In this document: piece after piece, positions 1 through 7,637 of the stretch
Numbering within the stretch: the stretch's first letter is position 1
How the letters are laid out: each line of letters begins with the position of its first letter
Assembly (NCBI GenBank): GCA_902462065.1
Contig: CABQAK010000002.1
Coordinates: 1-64,000 of the forward strand
DNA: 64,000 nucleotides
Source of the DNA: an uncultured Collinsella sp.
Lineage (GTDB): Bacteria; Actinomycetota; Coriobacteriia; Coriobacteriales; Coriobacteriaceae
Direction of reading: 5' to 3'
Position numbers and translations under genes: made by a program
The notes under the pieces: model-generated
Databases searched by the model: none
The model's input: only the letters and a program-made list of their open reading frames with translations
Told to the model about the DNA's origin: nothing

Positions 1-68
1 CTTTAAATGCACTAATATTAGAGGCGTGATGTCTTGCTCTTACGGGTCTCAAACAGAATGGGGCAGCG

Positions 69-551
69 ATGACTCAACCCAAGATTCTTCTCACACGTAT
101 CGACGACCGTTTCATTTACGGACAAGACGTTGAGCTGTGGAACGAAGCCGTGGGTTCCAACCTTGTCCTAATCGTCAACGATGAGATCGCGGCAGATTCG
201 CGCCAATGGGCACCCATGAGGGTGGCGGCGCCAGAAGGCGTTTGGACGCGGTTTTTCTCGGTACAAAAGGCCATCGACATCATTCATACCGCAACGCCGC
301 GTCAATGGATTCTGATCATGGTGGCCTCACCCTCCGATGCGCTCGCGCTGGTTAAGGGCGGTGTGCCAATAACCAAGATTAGTATCGGCCATATGCGGGC
401 GGGGGAGGGCAAGCGCTCTGCAACGCCTGCCGTTGCCGTAGGCGATACAGACATCGCCGCCTTCAAAGAGTTGCAAAAGCTCGGCATAGAGCTAGAAATC
501 CGCTATCTCCCCAGTTCCGCCCCCGACCCCATCGGCAATCTGTTCAACTGA
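69..551 (+). CDS. PTS mannose/sorbose-family EIIB protein, phospho-His replaced by Tyr
   Basis: The 160-residue protein has the EIIB fold signature of the mannose/fructose/sorbose PTS family: an N-terminal RIDDRFIYGQ motif (residues 10-19) and a C-terminal LGIELEIRYLPS strand. In active family members this motif reads RIDxRLxHGQ, and the His carries the phosphate passed on from EIIA. Here residue 17 is Tyr. No EIIA, EIIC or EIID of this family lies next to it, so it is an orphan in the window. The Shine-Dalgarno sequence is weak (GGGGCAG just upstream). The missing His suggests a non-transporting role, perhaps regulatory, or early decay. The family call is firm; the role is inference. Confidence 0.8.
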   Translation: MTQPKILLTRIDDRFIYGQDVELWNEAVGSNLVLIVNDEIAADSRQWAPMRVAAPEGVWTRFFSVQKAIDIIHTATPRQWILIMVASPSDALALVKGGVPITKISIGHMRAGEGKRSATPAVAVGDTDIAAFKELQKLGIELEIRYLPSSAPDPIGNLFN

Positions 552-618
552 TCCCTTGGGGACGGAGGAAAACGGATCATTTTGCCCTTGCGAGGGACGC
601 GTGCGATGCCGCCTGTTA

Positions 619-770
619 AAAACTATGCCCATTTACTACGTTTGATCGGCTATCGCCGAGCATGTCGAATTTGAGAAAAACAAAACTGCAGGTAGACGGC
701 TCGCGAATTTAACAAAAACCGGTGCATGCTCGAGCATCCCGGGCTAAACGTAGTAAATGGGCATAGTTTT
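619..770. repeat. MITE-like element with perfect 25-bp terminal inverted repeats
   Basis: Positions 619-643 and 746-770 are perfect reverse complements (25 of 25), enclosing 102 bp without a credible gene. The element fills most of the gap between two convergent genes. Long perfect termini and a non-coding interior fit a miniature inverted-repeat element. No obvious target-site duplication was seen. Confidence 0.6.
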
Positions 771-820
771 GATATGCCACTCATATAGTCACAGCGAAAA
801 TGCGCCCAAAAGATGAAAAA

Positions 821-850
821 GCGCCCGTCGGCGGTGGTGCCGGCGGGCGC
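821..850 (-). terminator. Rho-independent terminator of galM
   Basis: A 12-bp stem (821-832 with 839-850, one G-T pair) is followed on the minus strand by a run of T (816-820). It lies just past the galM stop codon. The galT terminator at 30882-30915 has a nearly identical stem. Confidence 0.85.
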
Positions 851-877
851 TGCTGTGCGAGATGTCGCGTTGTGGGC

Positions 878-1930
878 CTAGTGCCTCATAAAGTGGTATT
901 CGATCATATTGCTGTAGGGGTGACCCGGACCCACAATGCCCTGCGGGAACAGCGGCTGGTGCGGCGTGTCGGGGTACATCTCGGCCTCGAGGGCAAAGCC
1001 GGCGCCCCAACCATAGTTGGCATCGTCCTTGGCGTGCTCGTCGCCCAGCCAGTTGCCGGTGTAGAGCTGCACGCCCGGGGCGGTGGTGTAGTAGTCCAGC
1101 TCACGACCGGTCCACATCTCCTCGACGTGCATTGCGCGGCGCAGATTGCGGCCGTACTGATAGCCATCGATGCACAGACAGTGATCGTAGCCACGGGCCT
1201 GCTTAATCTGCGGATCGTCGGCCTCCATGCCGGGAGCGACGGGACGCAGCTCGCGGAAGTCAAACGGCGTGCCCTCGACCGGAGCGATCTCGCCGGTGGG
1301 GATGTTCTGCTCGTTAATGGGCAGGTAATGGGCAGCGTTGGCGACAAAGAAGTGCTCACAGTCCATGCCGGCGTTATGGCCGGCAAGGTTAAAGTACGTG
1401 TGGTTGGTCATGGACACGTAGGTGGCGCGGTCGCTCTCGCAGCCATACTCGACACGAAAGACGCCGGTGCGCGTCACGGTAAACACGGCCGTAAAGGTGC
1501 GGTTGCCGGGTAGGCCCAGCTCGCCATCCTCAAGCGAGGTGGTCATGCGCACGGCATTGTGGACCTCGTCGAGCTCAACATCCCATACGCGCTTGTGCAG
1601 GCCGTGCTCAAGATCGCTGTGCAGGTTGTTGACGCCTTCGTTGGCCGGCATATGCCAGTCCGTGCCGTCGATGGTGATCGTGGCGCCCGCGGTGCGGTTT
1701 GCCACGGGGCCGATGGTCGCGCCAAAGCAGGCGGGGTTGTCAAAGTAATCCTCGAGCTTATCGAAGCCCAGCACCACATCGCGCACGTTGCCGGGGATGT
1801 CGGGCACATCGATACCCAGCACGGTGGCGCCATAGTCCATAATGCGAACGCAGATCTCGGGCCCGTTGAGGGTGTAACGATGAACGGGGGTACCGCACGG
1901 CGCGGTGCCGAAAAGCTCGGAAGTGATCAT
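878..1930 (-). CDS. galM: Galactose mutarotase (aldose 1-epimerase)
   Basis: Interconverts alpha- and beta-D-galactose, feeding the alpha anomer to galactokinase in the Leloir pathway. The 350-residue length is typical. Family active-site signatures are visible: a His in NLHSDLEHGLH, the second His in TNHTYFNLAGH, and the catalytic Glu in the EAEMYPDTPHQP segment near the C terminus. I chose the ATG at 1930 (protein begins MITSELFG) because the upstream extension to 1990 does not resemble the family. The gene diverges from the DeoR regulator at 2136, with which it shares the 205-bp promoter region. The rest of the Leloir set (galK, galT) is 30 kb away. Confidence 0.92.
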   Translation of the reverse strand: MITSELFGTAPCGTPVHRYTLNGPEICVRIMDYGATVLGIDVPDIPGNVRDVVLGFDKLEDYFDNPACFGATIGPVANRTAGATITIDGTDWHMPANEGVNNLHSDLEHGLHKRVWDVELDEVHNAVRMTTSLEDGELGLPGNRTFTAVFTVTRTGVFRVEYGCESDRATYVSMTNHTYFNLAGHNAGMDCEHFFVANAAHYLPINEQNIPTGEIAPVEGTPFDFRELRPVAPGMEADDPQIKQARGYDHCLCIDGYQYGRNLRRAMHVEEMWTGRELDYYTTAPGVQLYTGNWLGDEHAKDDANYGWGAGFALEAEMYPDTPHQPLFPQGIVGPGHPYSNMIEYHFMRH

Positions 1931-2084
1931 TTGGTTCCTAACATCGAGGTATTTCCGACAAACTGTAGCGCGAACAGGCGAGATTATCACTACACCCCAC
2001 TAAAGCAGGGGGTATTTTTCTCAAAAAAGTGATGATTGGAGCTGTGCGGGCGTTCATTTCTGACGCGCGCGAGTCTGATACAAT

Positions 2085-2104
2085 TTGTTCGTTATTGTTT
2101 GAAT
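2085..2104 (+). promoter_or_regulatory. Candidate LacR operator at the lacR promoter
   Basis: TTGTTC at 2085 and TTGTTT at 2095 form a direct repeat with 10-bp spacing, directly after a TACAAT -10 candidate (2079-2084). The same 20-mer (18 of 20 identical) lies upstream of lacF at 23812-23831. Helically phased direct repeats are common for DeoR-family repressors, which suggests autoregulation. Confidence 0.55.
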
Positions 2105-2135
2105 TGACGTGAGCGTGGAACAGCGAGGACTCATC

Positions 2136-2900
2136 GTGATTAAAGCGGAGCGACAGGATAAGGTTCGGCAGCTGCTCGAGGAACAGGGAACGGTCTCGGT
2201 CAAGGAGATTTCGGATGCGTTAGGTGTCTCGGATATGACGATCCGCCGTGACCTTGAGGAGCTTGCGAGCCTGGGCGAGATCGAGCGCGTGCACGGCGGA
2301 GCCCGCAGTGCGCAGAGCCGTCCACACGCTATGCTGCGCCATGAGTATTCGCACAGCGAAAAGCGCACGAAGCATGCCGAGGAAAAGTTGCAGATTGCGC
2401 GCCGTTCTGTGGAGCTTATCGAGGAAGGCTCGACCATCTTTTTGGGCACGGGCACCACGGTTGAGCAGATGGCCTCGATGCTGCCGGCGTTTCGCCTGCG
2501 CATTGTGACCAATTCGCTTTCGGTGTTTAACCTGCTCGAGGCGCGCGAAGACTGCGAACTGTGCCTGGTGGGCGGCGTGTACCGCCGCCGCACTGCCGCC
2601 TTTGTGGGCCCCACGGCCGAGGACACCTTGCGCGCACTGGGGATCGACGCAGCCTTTATCGGCGCAAACGGCATTTTGGACGGCGACGTGTCTACGTCTA
2701 ACATGGAAGAGGGCCGCATCCAGCAGCTCGCCTTTAGCAAGGCCGACTCGCGCTATCTGATCGCCGATTCCAGCAAGATTGGCAAGCGCGACTTCTACAC
2801 CTTCTGCCGTCTGGACAGCCTGGACGCCGTGGTGTGCGAGCCGGGCATCGCCGCCGAAGATCGTGCCGCCATCGAGGAGCATACGCAGGTCATTTGCTAG
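2136..2900 (+). CDS. lacR: DeoR-family transcriptional regulator, LacR candidate
   Basis: The protein has about 254 residues. The N-terminal winged helix-turn-helix runs from AERQDKVRQLLEEQG to the recognition segment VSDMTIRRDLEEL. The C-terminal DeoR sugar-phosphate sensor domain has the GTGTTVEQM motif and the IGANGI segment. Such proteins usually repress sugar operons and are released by a phosphosugar; for LacR that is tagatose-6-phosphate. I prefer the GTG at 2136 (GAGGAC five bases upstream) over the GTG at 2109. A matching operator lies upstream of lacF, and half-sites lie upstream of lacA, so regulation of the tagatose genes is likely although they are over 20 kb away. A truncated copy is at 7258. 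The symbol is an inference. Confidence 0.75.
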   Translation: MIKAERQDKVRQLLEEQGTVSVKEISDALGVSDMTIRRDLEELASLGEIERVHGGARSAQSRPHAMLRHEYSHSEKRTKHAEEKLQIARRSVELIEEGSTIFLGTGTTVEQMASMLPAFRLRIVTNSLSVFNLLEAREDCELCLVGGVYRRRTAAFVGPTAEDTLRALGIDAAFIGANGILDGDVSTSNMEEGRIQQLAFSKADSRYLIADSSKIGKRDFYTFCRLDSLDAVVCEPGIAAEDRAAIEEHTQVIC

Positions 2901-3020
2901 CTAGCGCTACGGGATTGCCAACGGGCGATGCGGGAGGACTTTTACCTCCTGTCATTGTGGAAACCAGCGCGTCAGCGCTACGCGATATGACGCGCAAATG
3001 AGGACTCCACTATCAAATTG

Positions 3021-3316
3021 TCTCAACCTGTGATATCTAGGCGGCCAAAAGCGAGTCAGATGTTACAGATCGAGATTTTTGGCTCGGCCTATTCCGTTTG
3101 TCTCGATCTGTAACAGCTAGGACCGAAAAATTCAGCTAGTTGTTACAGATTGAGATTGAGAGGATTGACCTGTGCATTCATCTCAATCTGTGACATCTAG
3201 ACGTCCAAAACCGGTCTTAGTGTTACAGATTGAGACAATTCGGCGTGGTCTACCTTGTTTGTCTCGATCTGTAACGGTTAGGACTTAAAAACTCGGCTAT
3301 GTGTTACAGATCGAGA
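3021..3316. repeat. Four-unit REPIN-like hairpin array
   Basis: Four 55-bp hairpin units lie at 3021-3075, 3101-3155, 3181-3235 and 3262-3316. Each has the arm TCTCRATCTGTAACA, 25 inner bases that are themselves palindromic around an AAAA loop, and the reverse-complement arm. Spacers are 25, 25 and 26 bp, giving an 80-bp period. The array sits between the convergent genes lacR and the GntR gene. Apart from it, I see nothing in 2901-3332 except a short hairpin-like CTCC/GGAG stretch near 2932. Confidence 0.85.
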
Positions 3317-3332
3317 CAAAAGAAAAAGAACA

Positions 3333-4052
3333 TTAGGACTTGAAAATAAAGTTTTGATAAGGGACCCGCCCAGTTAAGACGGTGCGGCAGACAATTGAGA
3401 TTAGTTTGCCTCCGGAGTCGTAAGCATAATGAGTCAGTTCGATGACCGGAAGTTTTGCAACACCATAATTACTGGCTTCGGAATCGCTAAGCTGACGTGC
3501 TCTATAGCTTTCCCTAACAGATTGGATAGACTTGGACAAGTCGTCCATGATTCTGCTAAATGCCTGAAAATCTAACTGGTTATTCGGAACGCGCGACTTT
3601 GAAATGAAGAACGTATCAGCGCCTATGAAGCTGCCTTCAAGTTCGTAGGTCAATTCAAGACGCTGAATTTCATCGCGACTTTGACATCCAAATTGTTGGA
3701 GCATCATTACGGAAATTGGACGACCTGATGTGAGGCCGCCGAAATGTTTGGTGATGGCATCCGGATCAACGCCATCGCAATGGCTTGCAAAGTCAAAGTC
3801 TAAAAGTGAATTGAGCTCGCTAACGCGTTTCGGTGCAACAAACGATCCCTTACCTTGGATTCGATAGATACTTCCACGACGCTCCAGCTCACTCATGGCA
3901 AGTCGGACGGTTGTTCTGCTTACGGCGTATTCGTCGCAGAGTTCCATTTCTGTTGGAAGTTTATCGTCTGCTTGATATTCATCGACGATCTGCTTGAGCA
4001 GCGCGTCGGTGAGCTGTAAATAGAGTGGCCGTTTTTCGTGTGTATCGAGCAT
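3333..4052 (-). CDS. GntR-family regulator, HutC/UTRA type
   Basis: An N-terminal GntR winged helix ([12 protein letters not shown]..., [19 protein letters not shown], then [13 protein letters not shown]) is followed by a UTRA-type effector domain that binds small molecules such as sugar phosphates. From the ATG at 4052 the length is 239 residues, usual for the family. That start has TGAGG five to six bases upstream, whereas the ATG at 4070 lacks a good site. It follows the TIM-barrel gene 72 bases downstream on the same strand, so the two probably form an operon. It is the likely local regulator of that operon and of the divergent permease at 5402; the palindromes at 5092 and 5311 are candidate operators. 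Confidence 0.85.
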   Translation of the reverse strand: MLDTHEKRPLYLQLTDALLKQIVDEYQADDKLPTEMELCDEYAVSRTTVRLAMSELERRGSIYRIQGKGSFVAPKRVSELNSLLDFDFASHCDGVDPDAITKHFGGLTSGRPISVMMLQQFGCQSRDEIQRLELTYELEGSFIGADTFFISKSRVPNNQLDFQAFSRIMDDLSKSIQSVRESYRARQLSDSEASNYGVAKLPVIELTHYAYDSGGKLISIVCRTVLTGRVPYQNFIFKS

Positions 4053-4124
4053 TAGAGCCTCAGTTTGCATGTTGGTTATACCTGATGGTTGCCTCAGTCG
4101 GGATGTAACGTGGGCAAGGTAACC

Positions 4125-5045
4125 TTAACGTATCACAGAGCGGCTCAGCATGACGATCTGATGCCTGTATCCACGAAGGGCTTGTCCGAGCGTGAAGATA
4201 TTCTGGGGCAGGCAAATACCGTTCATGGAGTCCCCGATATGTTGGAGGTCAGCGCCGGCTGCTTTTGCTGCAAGGCCTATTTTCTTAATGGTCTCGCTGT
4301 CGCAGGAGTCTTGACTCGTCCCGTTCGCCGCCATGACGAGAACCTTCTCTTCAATTGACTTGCCTACGTTGTGGGATCGTACAAAGTCTACGATGGCGCG
4401 CAGGTCTGCTTCTTGGAAGCAAGGGACGGTGTAGGGGGCTGGCACGAGAAGGATATCGACGCCGAGGTCAACAAACTTGCGCGCAATTTCGAGCGTCATG
4501 ACAGGTTCCGCAACGCCTGCTCCATGCATTTTTCCGGCTATGACCAGGCCATTGAAATGCTCTTTGGAGAGTTTAATCGAATGGGCGATTGCATCGTTGG
4601 AGACGCCGGTTCCAGGGTTGCCCGTCAGGCAGATAAAATCAAATCCGAGTTCGTTAGCCTTTTCTAAGGTCTTGGGAGAGACGCGACGACCCATGGGGAT
4701 TTCCGTTCGGGATTCAGACATCTCTGCCTCGTTATCAACTGGCTCCAGATTGACGCCAATGGGCCTTCCGCATGCTCGCTTCACCCAAGTGACCGGGTTT
4801 TCATTGAGATCATCTGGAATACCGGCAATAACTGGATCGAACACATCGAGCGCGTTAAACAGAAGCAGGTCGGCACCTGCGGCACGTTCGATTTCTGCAT
4901 TAGTAACGCCGCCGAGAAATTGGGAAGAGGGTACGTTTTCCGCCATGATGGTACGTCCCTCGGAAGCCAGAATTGCCTGTTTTAGATCCATGGGTGACGT
5001 GGCGGCAAAATCGGATGCGGACATGTTCAGTAATCGTTTGGGCAT
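4125..5045 (-). CDS. PTS-associated TIM-barrel protein of unknown function (DUF7916-type)
   Basis: This 306-residue protein belongs to a family often labelled haloacid dehalogenase-like or DUF7916. It has conserved stretches GGVTNAEIERAAGADLLLFN, RPIGVNLEPVD, FICLTGNPGTGVSN, IAGKMHGAG and LQHIGDSMNGI. The pattern of beta strands ending in Gly/Asp-rich loops suggests a TIM barrel of the PEP-mutase or aldolase kind, not an HAD fold. No activity is established as far as I know. Family members often sit beside PTS genes, as here next to the divergent EIICB at 5402. A role in metabolising the imported phosphosugar is inference. The start has AAGGAAG upstream. Confidence 0.7.
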   Translation of the reverse strand: MPKRLLNMSASDFAATSPMDLKQAILASEGRTIMAENVPSSQFLGGVTNAEIERAAGADLLLFNALDVFDPVIAGIPDDLNENPVTWVKRACGRPIGVNLEPVDNEAEMSESRTEIPMGRRVSPKTLEKANELGFDFICLTGNPGTGVSNDAIAHSIKLSKEHFNGLVIAGKMHGAGVAEPVMTLEIARKFVDLGVDILLVPAPYTVPCFQEADLRAIVDFVRSHNVGKSIEEKVLVMAANGTSQDSCDSETIKKIGLAAKAAGADLQHIGDSMNGICLPQNIFTLGQALRGYRHQIVMLSRSVIR

Positions 5046-5091
5046 TGTTACTTCCTTTGACTAGAACGACAGGCTTGTGACATTGTCTCTA

Positions 5092-5109
5092 ATATTGTTA
5101 CAACAATAT
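5092..5109. promoter_or_regulatory. 18-bp perfect palindrome, candidate GntR operator
   Basis: ATATTGTTACAACAATAT is a perfect palindrome about 47 bases upstream of the TIM-barrel gene start. Its GTNAC centre fits the GT-N-AC core typical of GntR/HutC operators. The adjacent GntR regulator (3333-4052) is the obvious candidate to bind it. Confidence 0.5.
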
Positions 5110-5131
5110 ATTCAATATGTTATATCCAATC

Positions 5132-5332
5132 GGTGAACGGTTGCAAACTTATTGTACTACTCGGAAAAAATAGCCTTTAGCTGGGAAAACCTTATATTAA
5201 TCAACTACCGTTCACCGAATAAGTATTTGAATTCTTGACATATCGACAAAGCGGAAAAAGAATTGGTTATGACAAATCGCGCAAATGATATTACATTTCG
5301 CACAAGAACGTATTCACTTACATAAGTGGATA
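5132..5332. promoter_or_regulatory. Divergent promoter region of TIM-barrel gene and EIICB-1
   Basis: This AT-rich gap holds two copies of GGTGAACGGT in opposite orientations (5132-5141 and 5207-5216) and a 22-bp near-perfect palindrome at 5311-5332 (TATTCACTTACATAAGTGGATA). The TGAACGGT core recurs in several sugar-gene promoters of this window. Clear -35/-10 boxes could not be assigned. Confidence 0.45.
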
Positions 5333-5401
5333 CAAACGGGGACGACGACGGTTGAGTCCGGATAAATCGTTGTGTGCCCGGGAATCATGAAAGGATGTGT
5401 T

Positions 5402-7096
5402 ATGGACGCTATCGTCAAATTCCTTGAAAAACACCAGCCCCTCTTCGACAAAATCTCGAGGAACATTTATCTGGTGGCGATTAAGGATGGCTTTCTCTCG
5501 AATATGCCAATTGTGCTGTTCTCGAGCCTGTTCCTTCTTCTTTCGACGCTCCCTGCCTATGTAGGCATCACGCTTCCGTCTGAGGTGCTGGATTTCTTCA
5601 ATAAAATCTATGCATATACCATGGGACTTCTTGGCATTATGGTGGCCGGCACCACGGCGAGCTCACTTGCCATGTCGATGAACCGTCGCATGCCTTCGGG
5701 TAAATCTCTCAACCCCACCTCGTGCATGGTTTGTGCCATGTGCGGCATGCTCTTGCTATCGGTGACGAACGATGTTGTCTCGATTGGCGGAGCAGATACA
5801 TCTGTTTTTGAAACCGGCTATATGGGAACCAAGGGTTTTCTCGCTGCGTTCGTAGCCGCATTCTTGACCGTTAATATCTATAAGGTGTGCATTAGCCATA
5901 ATGTGACGATCAAGCTTCCCAAAGAGGTCCCTGGCTCTATTGCGCAGAGTTTTCGCGATATCTTTGCATTTGGGTTTTCGATTCTTGCGTGCGCTTTTAT
6001 CGATCTTGCGAGCCGCAAGCTGCTTGCTGTGCCGTTCGCCAATTTGGTATCCGCTCTCATCTCGCCGCTATTCTCCGCGGTCGACACCTATCCTGGCATG
6101 GCGCTTATCGAAGGCGCGGTCGCGCTTTTCCAATTTATGGGTATCCACGGTGCTTCGGTTGTCATGAGTCCGATCAATGCTGCGCTCTACGGCAATACCG
6201 TTACCAATCTTGAGGTTTTCCAAGCAGGTGGACACCCGTCAATTGCTCTCACGCAGGACTTTACAAGCTTCATCGGCGGTCTGGGCGGTTCTGGCTGCAC
6301 GTTCATCGTTCCTATTATCCTGATCATGTTTATGCGCTCCAAGCAGCTTAAAGCCATGGGCAAGGCATCGATTATCCCGGTGATTTTTGGAGTTAACGAG
6401 CCCGTTATCTTCGGTATGCCGATTGTTCTCAATCCCTATATGTTCGTGCCCTTCCTAGTGGCTCCTATGGTCAACGCCATTATCGGTAAATTTTTCATTG
6501 ACGTCATTGGAATGAACGCCCCCATGTATACCATGCCGTGGGCGCTTCCCGGCCCAATTGGTGCGTTCCTCACCACGGGTCTCGATCTGCGTTCTCTCGT
6601 ATTGATGGCAGTGCTGTTGGTCGTTGACTTTGTGATTTACTATCCGTTCTGCAAGGCGTATGACCATCAGCTTTGTTTGGAGGAGTCCGCAAAGGAAGCT
6701 GCAGGAACCTCGGATGCAGATGCTATTGCCGCACAAGAAAATGCGGCAAAAGCTCTGGAGGCGGTAAAGAGCAAGGCGGAGCAGATTCGCGTGCTTGTGC
6801 TTTGCCAGGGTGCCGGCACTTCGACTCTCTTGGCAAATGCTCTTCGCGAAGGTGCCGCTGCTAAGGGTATCGATCTGGTTTCTCAGTCCGGTGCGTACGG
6901 AAGCCACTATGAGACGATGGATCAGTACAACGTGATTGTTCTGGCGCCCCAGGCACGCATGTACTATGACGCTATGAAGGCCGATACCGATCGCCTTGGA
7001 ATTAAACTGCTCACCACAAGGGGCAAGGAGTATATCGACCTTACCAACGATCCCGAAGGTGCAATTGACTGGATCGTTCAGGAGCTGGCCAAATAG
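5402..7096 (+). CDS. PTS lactose/cellobiose-family EIICB permease (copy 1)
   Basis: A sugar permease of 564 residues that imports a beta-glycoside with phosphorylation. The EIIC membrane domain occupies about residues 1-430 (about ten hydrophobic segments) with GIHGASVVMSP, FGVNEPVIFGMP and NPYMFVPF motifs. A short Ala/Lys-rich linker leads to a fused EIIB domain with phospho-Cys at about residue 468 (VLVLCQGAGTST). The ATG at 5402 has AAGGA six bases upstream. Unlike the three other copies it has no GH1 gene beside it, and its partner is the divergent TIM-barrel gene. It reads GIHGAS where the others have (G/V)HGPS, so its substrate may differ. An EIIA is needed; the only candidate in the window is lacF. 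Confidence 0.92.
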   Translation: MDAIVKFLEKHQPLFDKISRNIYLVAIKDGFLSNMPIVLFSSLFLLLSTLPAYVGITLPSEVLDFFNKIYAYTMGLLGIMVAGTTASSLAMSMNRRMPSGKSLNPTSCMVCAMCGMLLLSVTNDVVSIGGADTSVFETGYMGTKGFLAAFVAAFLTVNIYKVCISHNVTIKLPKEVPGSIAQSFRDIFAFGFSILACAFIDLASRKLLAVPFANLVSALISPLFSAVDTYPGMALIEGAVALFQFMGIHGASVVMSPINAALYGNTVTNLEVFQAGGHPSIALTQDFTSFIGGLGGSGCTFIVPIILIMFMRSKQLKAMGKASIIPVIFGVNEPVIFGMPIVLNPYMFVPFLVAPMVNAIIGKFFIDVIGMNAPMYTMPWALPGPIGAFLTTGLDLRSLVLMAVLLVVDFVIYYPFCKAYDHQLCLEESAKEAAGTSDADAIAAQENAAKALEAVKSKAEQIRVLVLCQGAGTSTLLANALREGAAAKGIDLVSQSGAYGSHYETMDQYNVIVLAPQARMYYDAMKADTDRLGIKLLTTRGKEYIDLTNDPEGAIDWIVQELAK

Positions 7097-7132
7097 TGGA
7101 TGCACTTCGTCGTTGATTCGTCGGTGTATGGT

Positions 7133-7164
7133 ACGGCCCCGCAGCTTATTGAGCTGCGGGGCCG
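7133..7164 (+). terminator. Rho-independent terminator of EIICB-1
   Basis: A GC-rich stem of about 14 bp (ACGGCCCCGCAGCT with its complement) starts about 40 bases after the EIICB-1 stop and is followed by TATTTCGTT. Confidence 0.8.
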
Positions 7165-7257
7165 TATTTCGTTGAGTATCTAATTGAGACAATGAGCGCA
7201 ACCGTCGTGAGATCGCATTGGCGCTCTCCGAGTCATCGACAAACTGCCTTCCATCTA

Positions 7258-7600
7258 TGTGACCAATTCGCTTTCGGCCTTTAGCCTGCTCGAGGCGCGC
7301 GAGGATTGCGAGCTGTGCCTGGTGGGCGGCATGTACCGTCGCCGCACCGCCGCCTTTGCGGGCCCCATGGCCGAGGATACCCTGCGCACACTAGGGATTG
7401 ACACGGCGTTTATCGGTGCCAACGGCATTCTGGACGGCGACGTGTCCACGTCCAACATGGACGAGGACCGCATCCAGCAGCTCGCCTTTAGCAAGGCCGA
7501 TACGCGCTATCTGATTGCCGACTCCAGCAGGATCGGCAGGCGATACTTCTGCCCCCCCCTGCCGGCGCAGGGGTACCGCTTTAAAATGACGCGTAAATGA
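7258..7600 (+). pseudogene. Truncated, decayed copy of the DeoR regulator lacR
   Basis: The first roughly 95 codons closely match the middle of the regulator at 2136-2900 (from about 2505 to 2794): NSLSAFSLLEARED, GGMYRRRTAAF, FIGANGILDGDVSTSNM. The winged-helix N terminus is missing, and the match ends at a C-rich run near 7553, after which the reading continues as unrelated sequence. Downstream ATGACGCGTAAATGA resembles ATGACGCGCAAATGA near 2987, so the duplicated segment may have included 3' flanking DNA. No Shine-Dalgarno site is evident. It is probably non-functional, since the DNA-binding domain is gone. Confidence 0.8.
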
Positions 7601-7637
7601 CTTTGGGCAACAAGGATGAGACTATTCTGGGATATGA

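Noticed and set aside
619..770. Invertible promoter (inverton) between the inverted repeats, also considered for 63312-63549
   Set aside because: Both elements lie between convergent genes, so a promoter inside would drive no gene start, and no invertase gene is nearby.
1422..2032. Small plus-strand frames inside galM
   Set aside because: They are shadows of galM without start signals or similarity.
3021..3316. CRISPR array
   Set aside because: Spacing is regular, but the repeat alternates in orientation, the spacers are partly conserved, and no cas gene is present.
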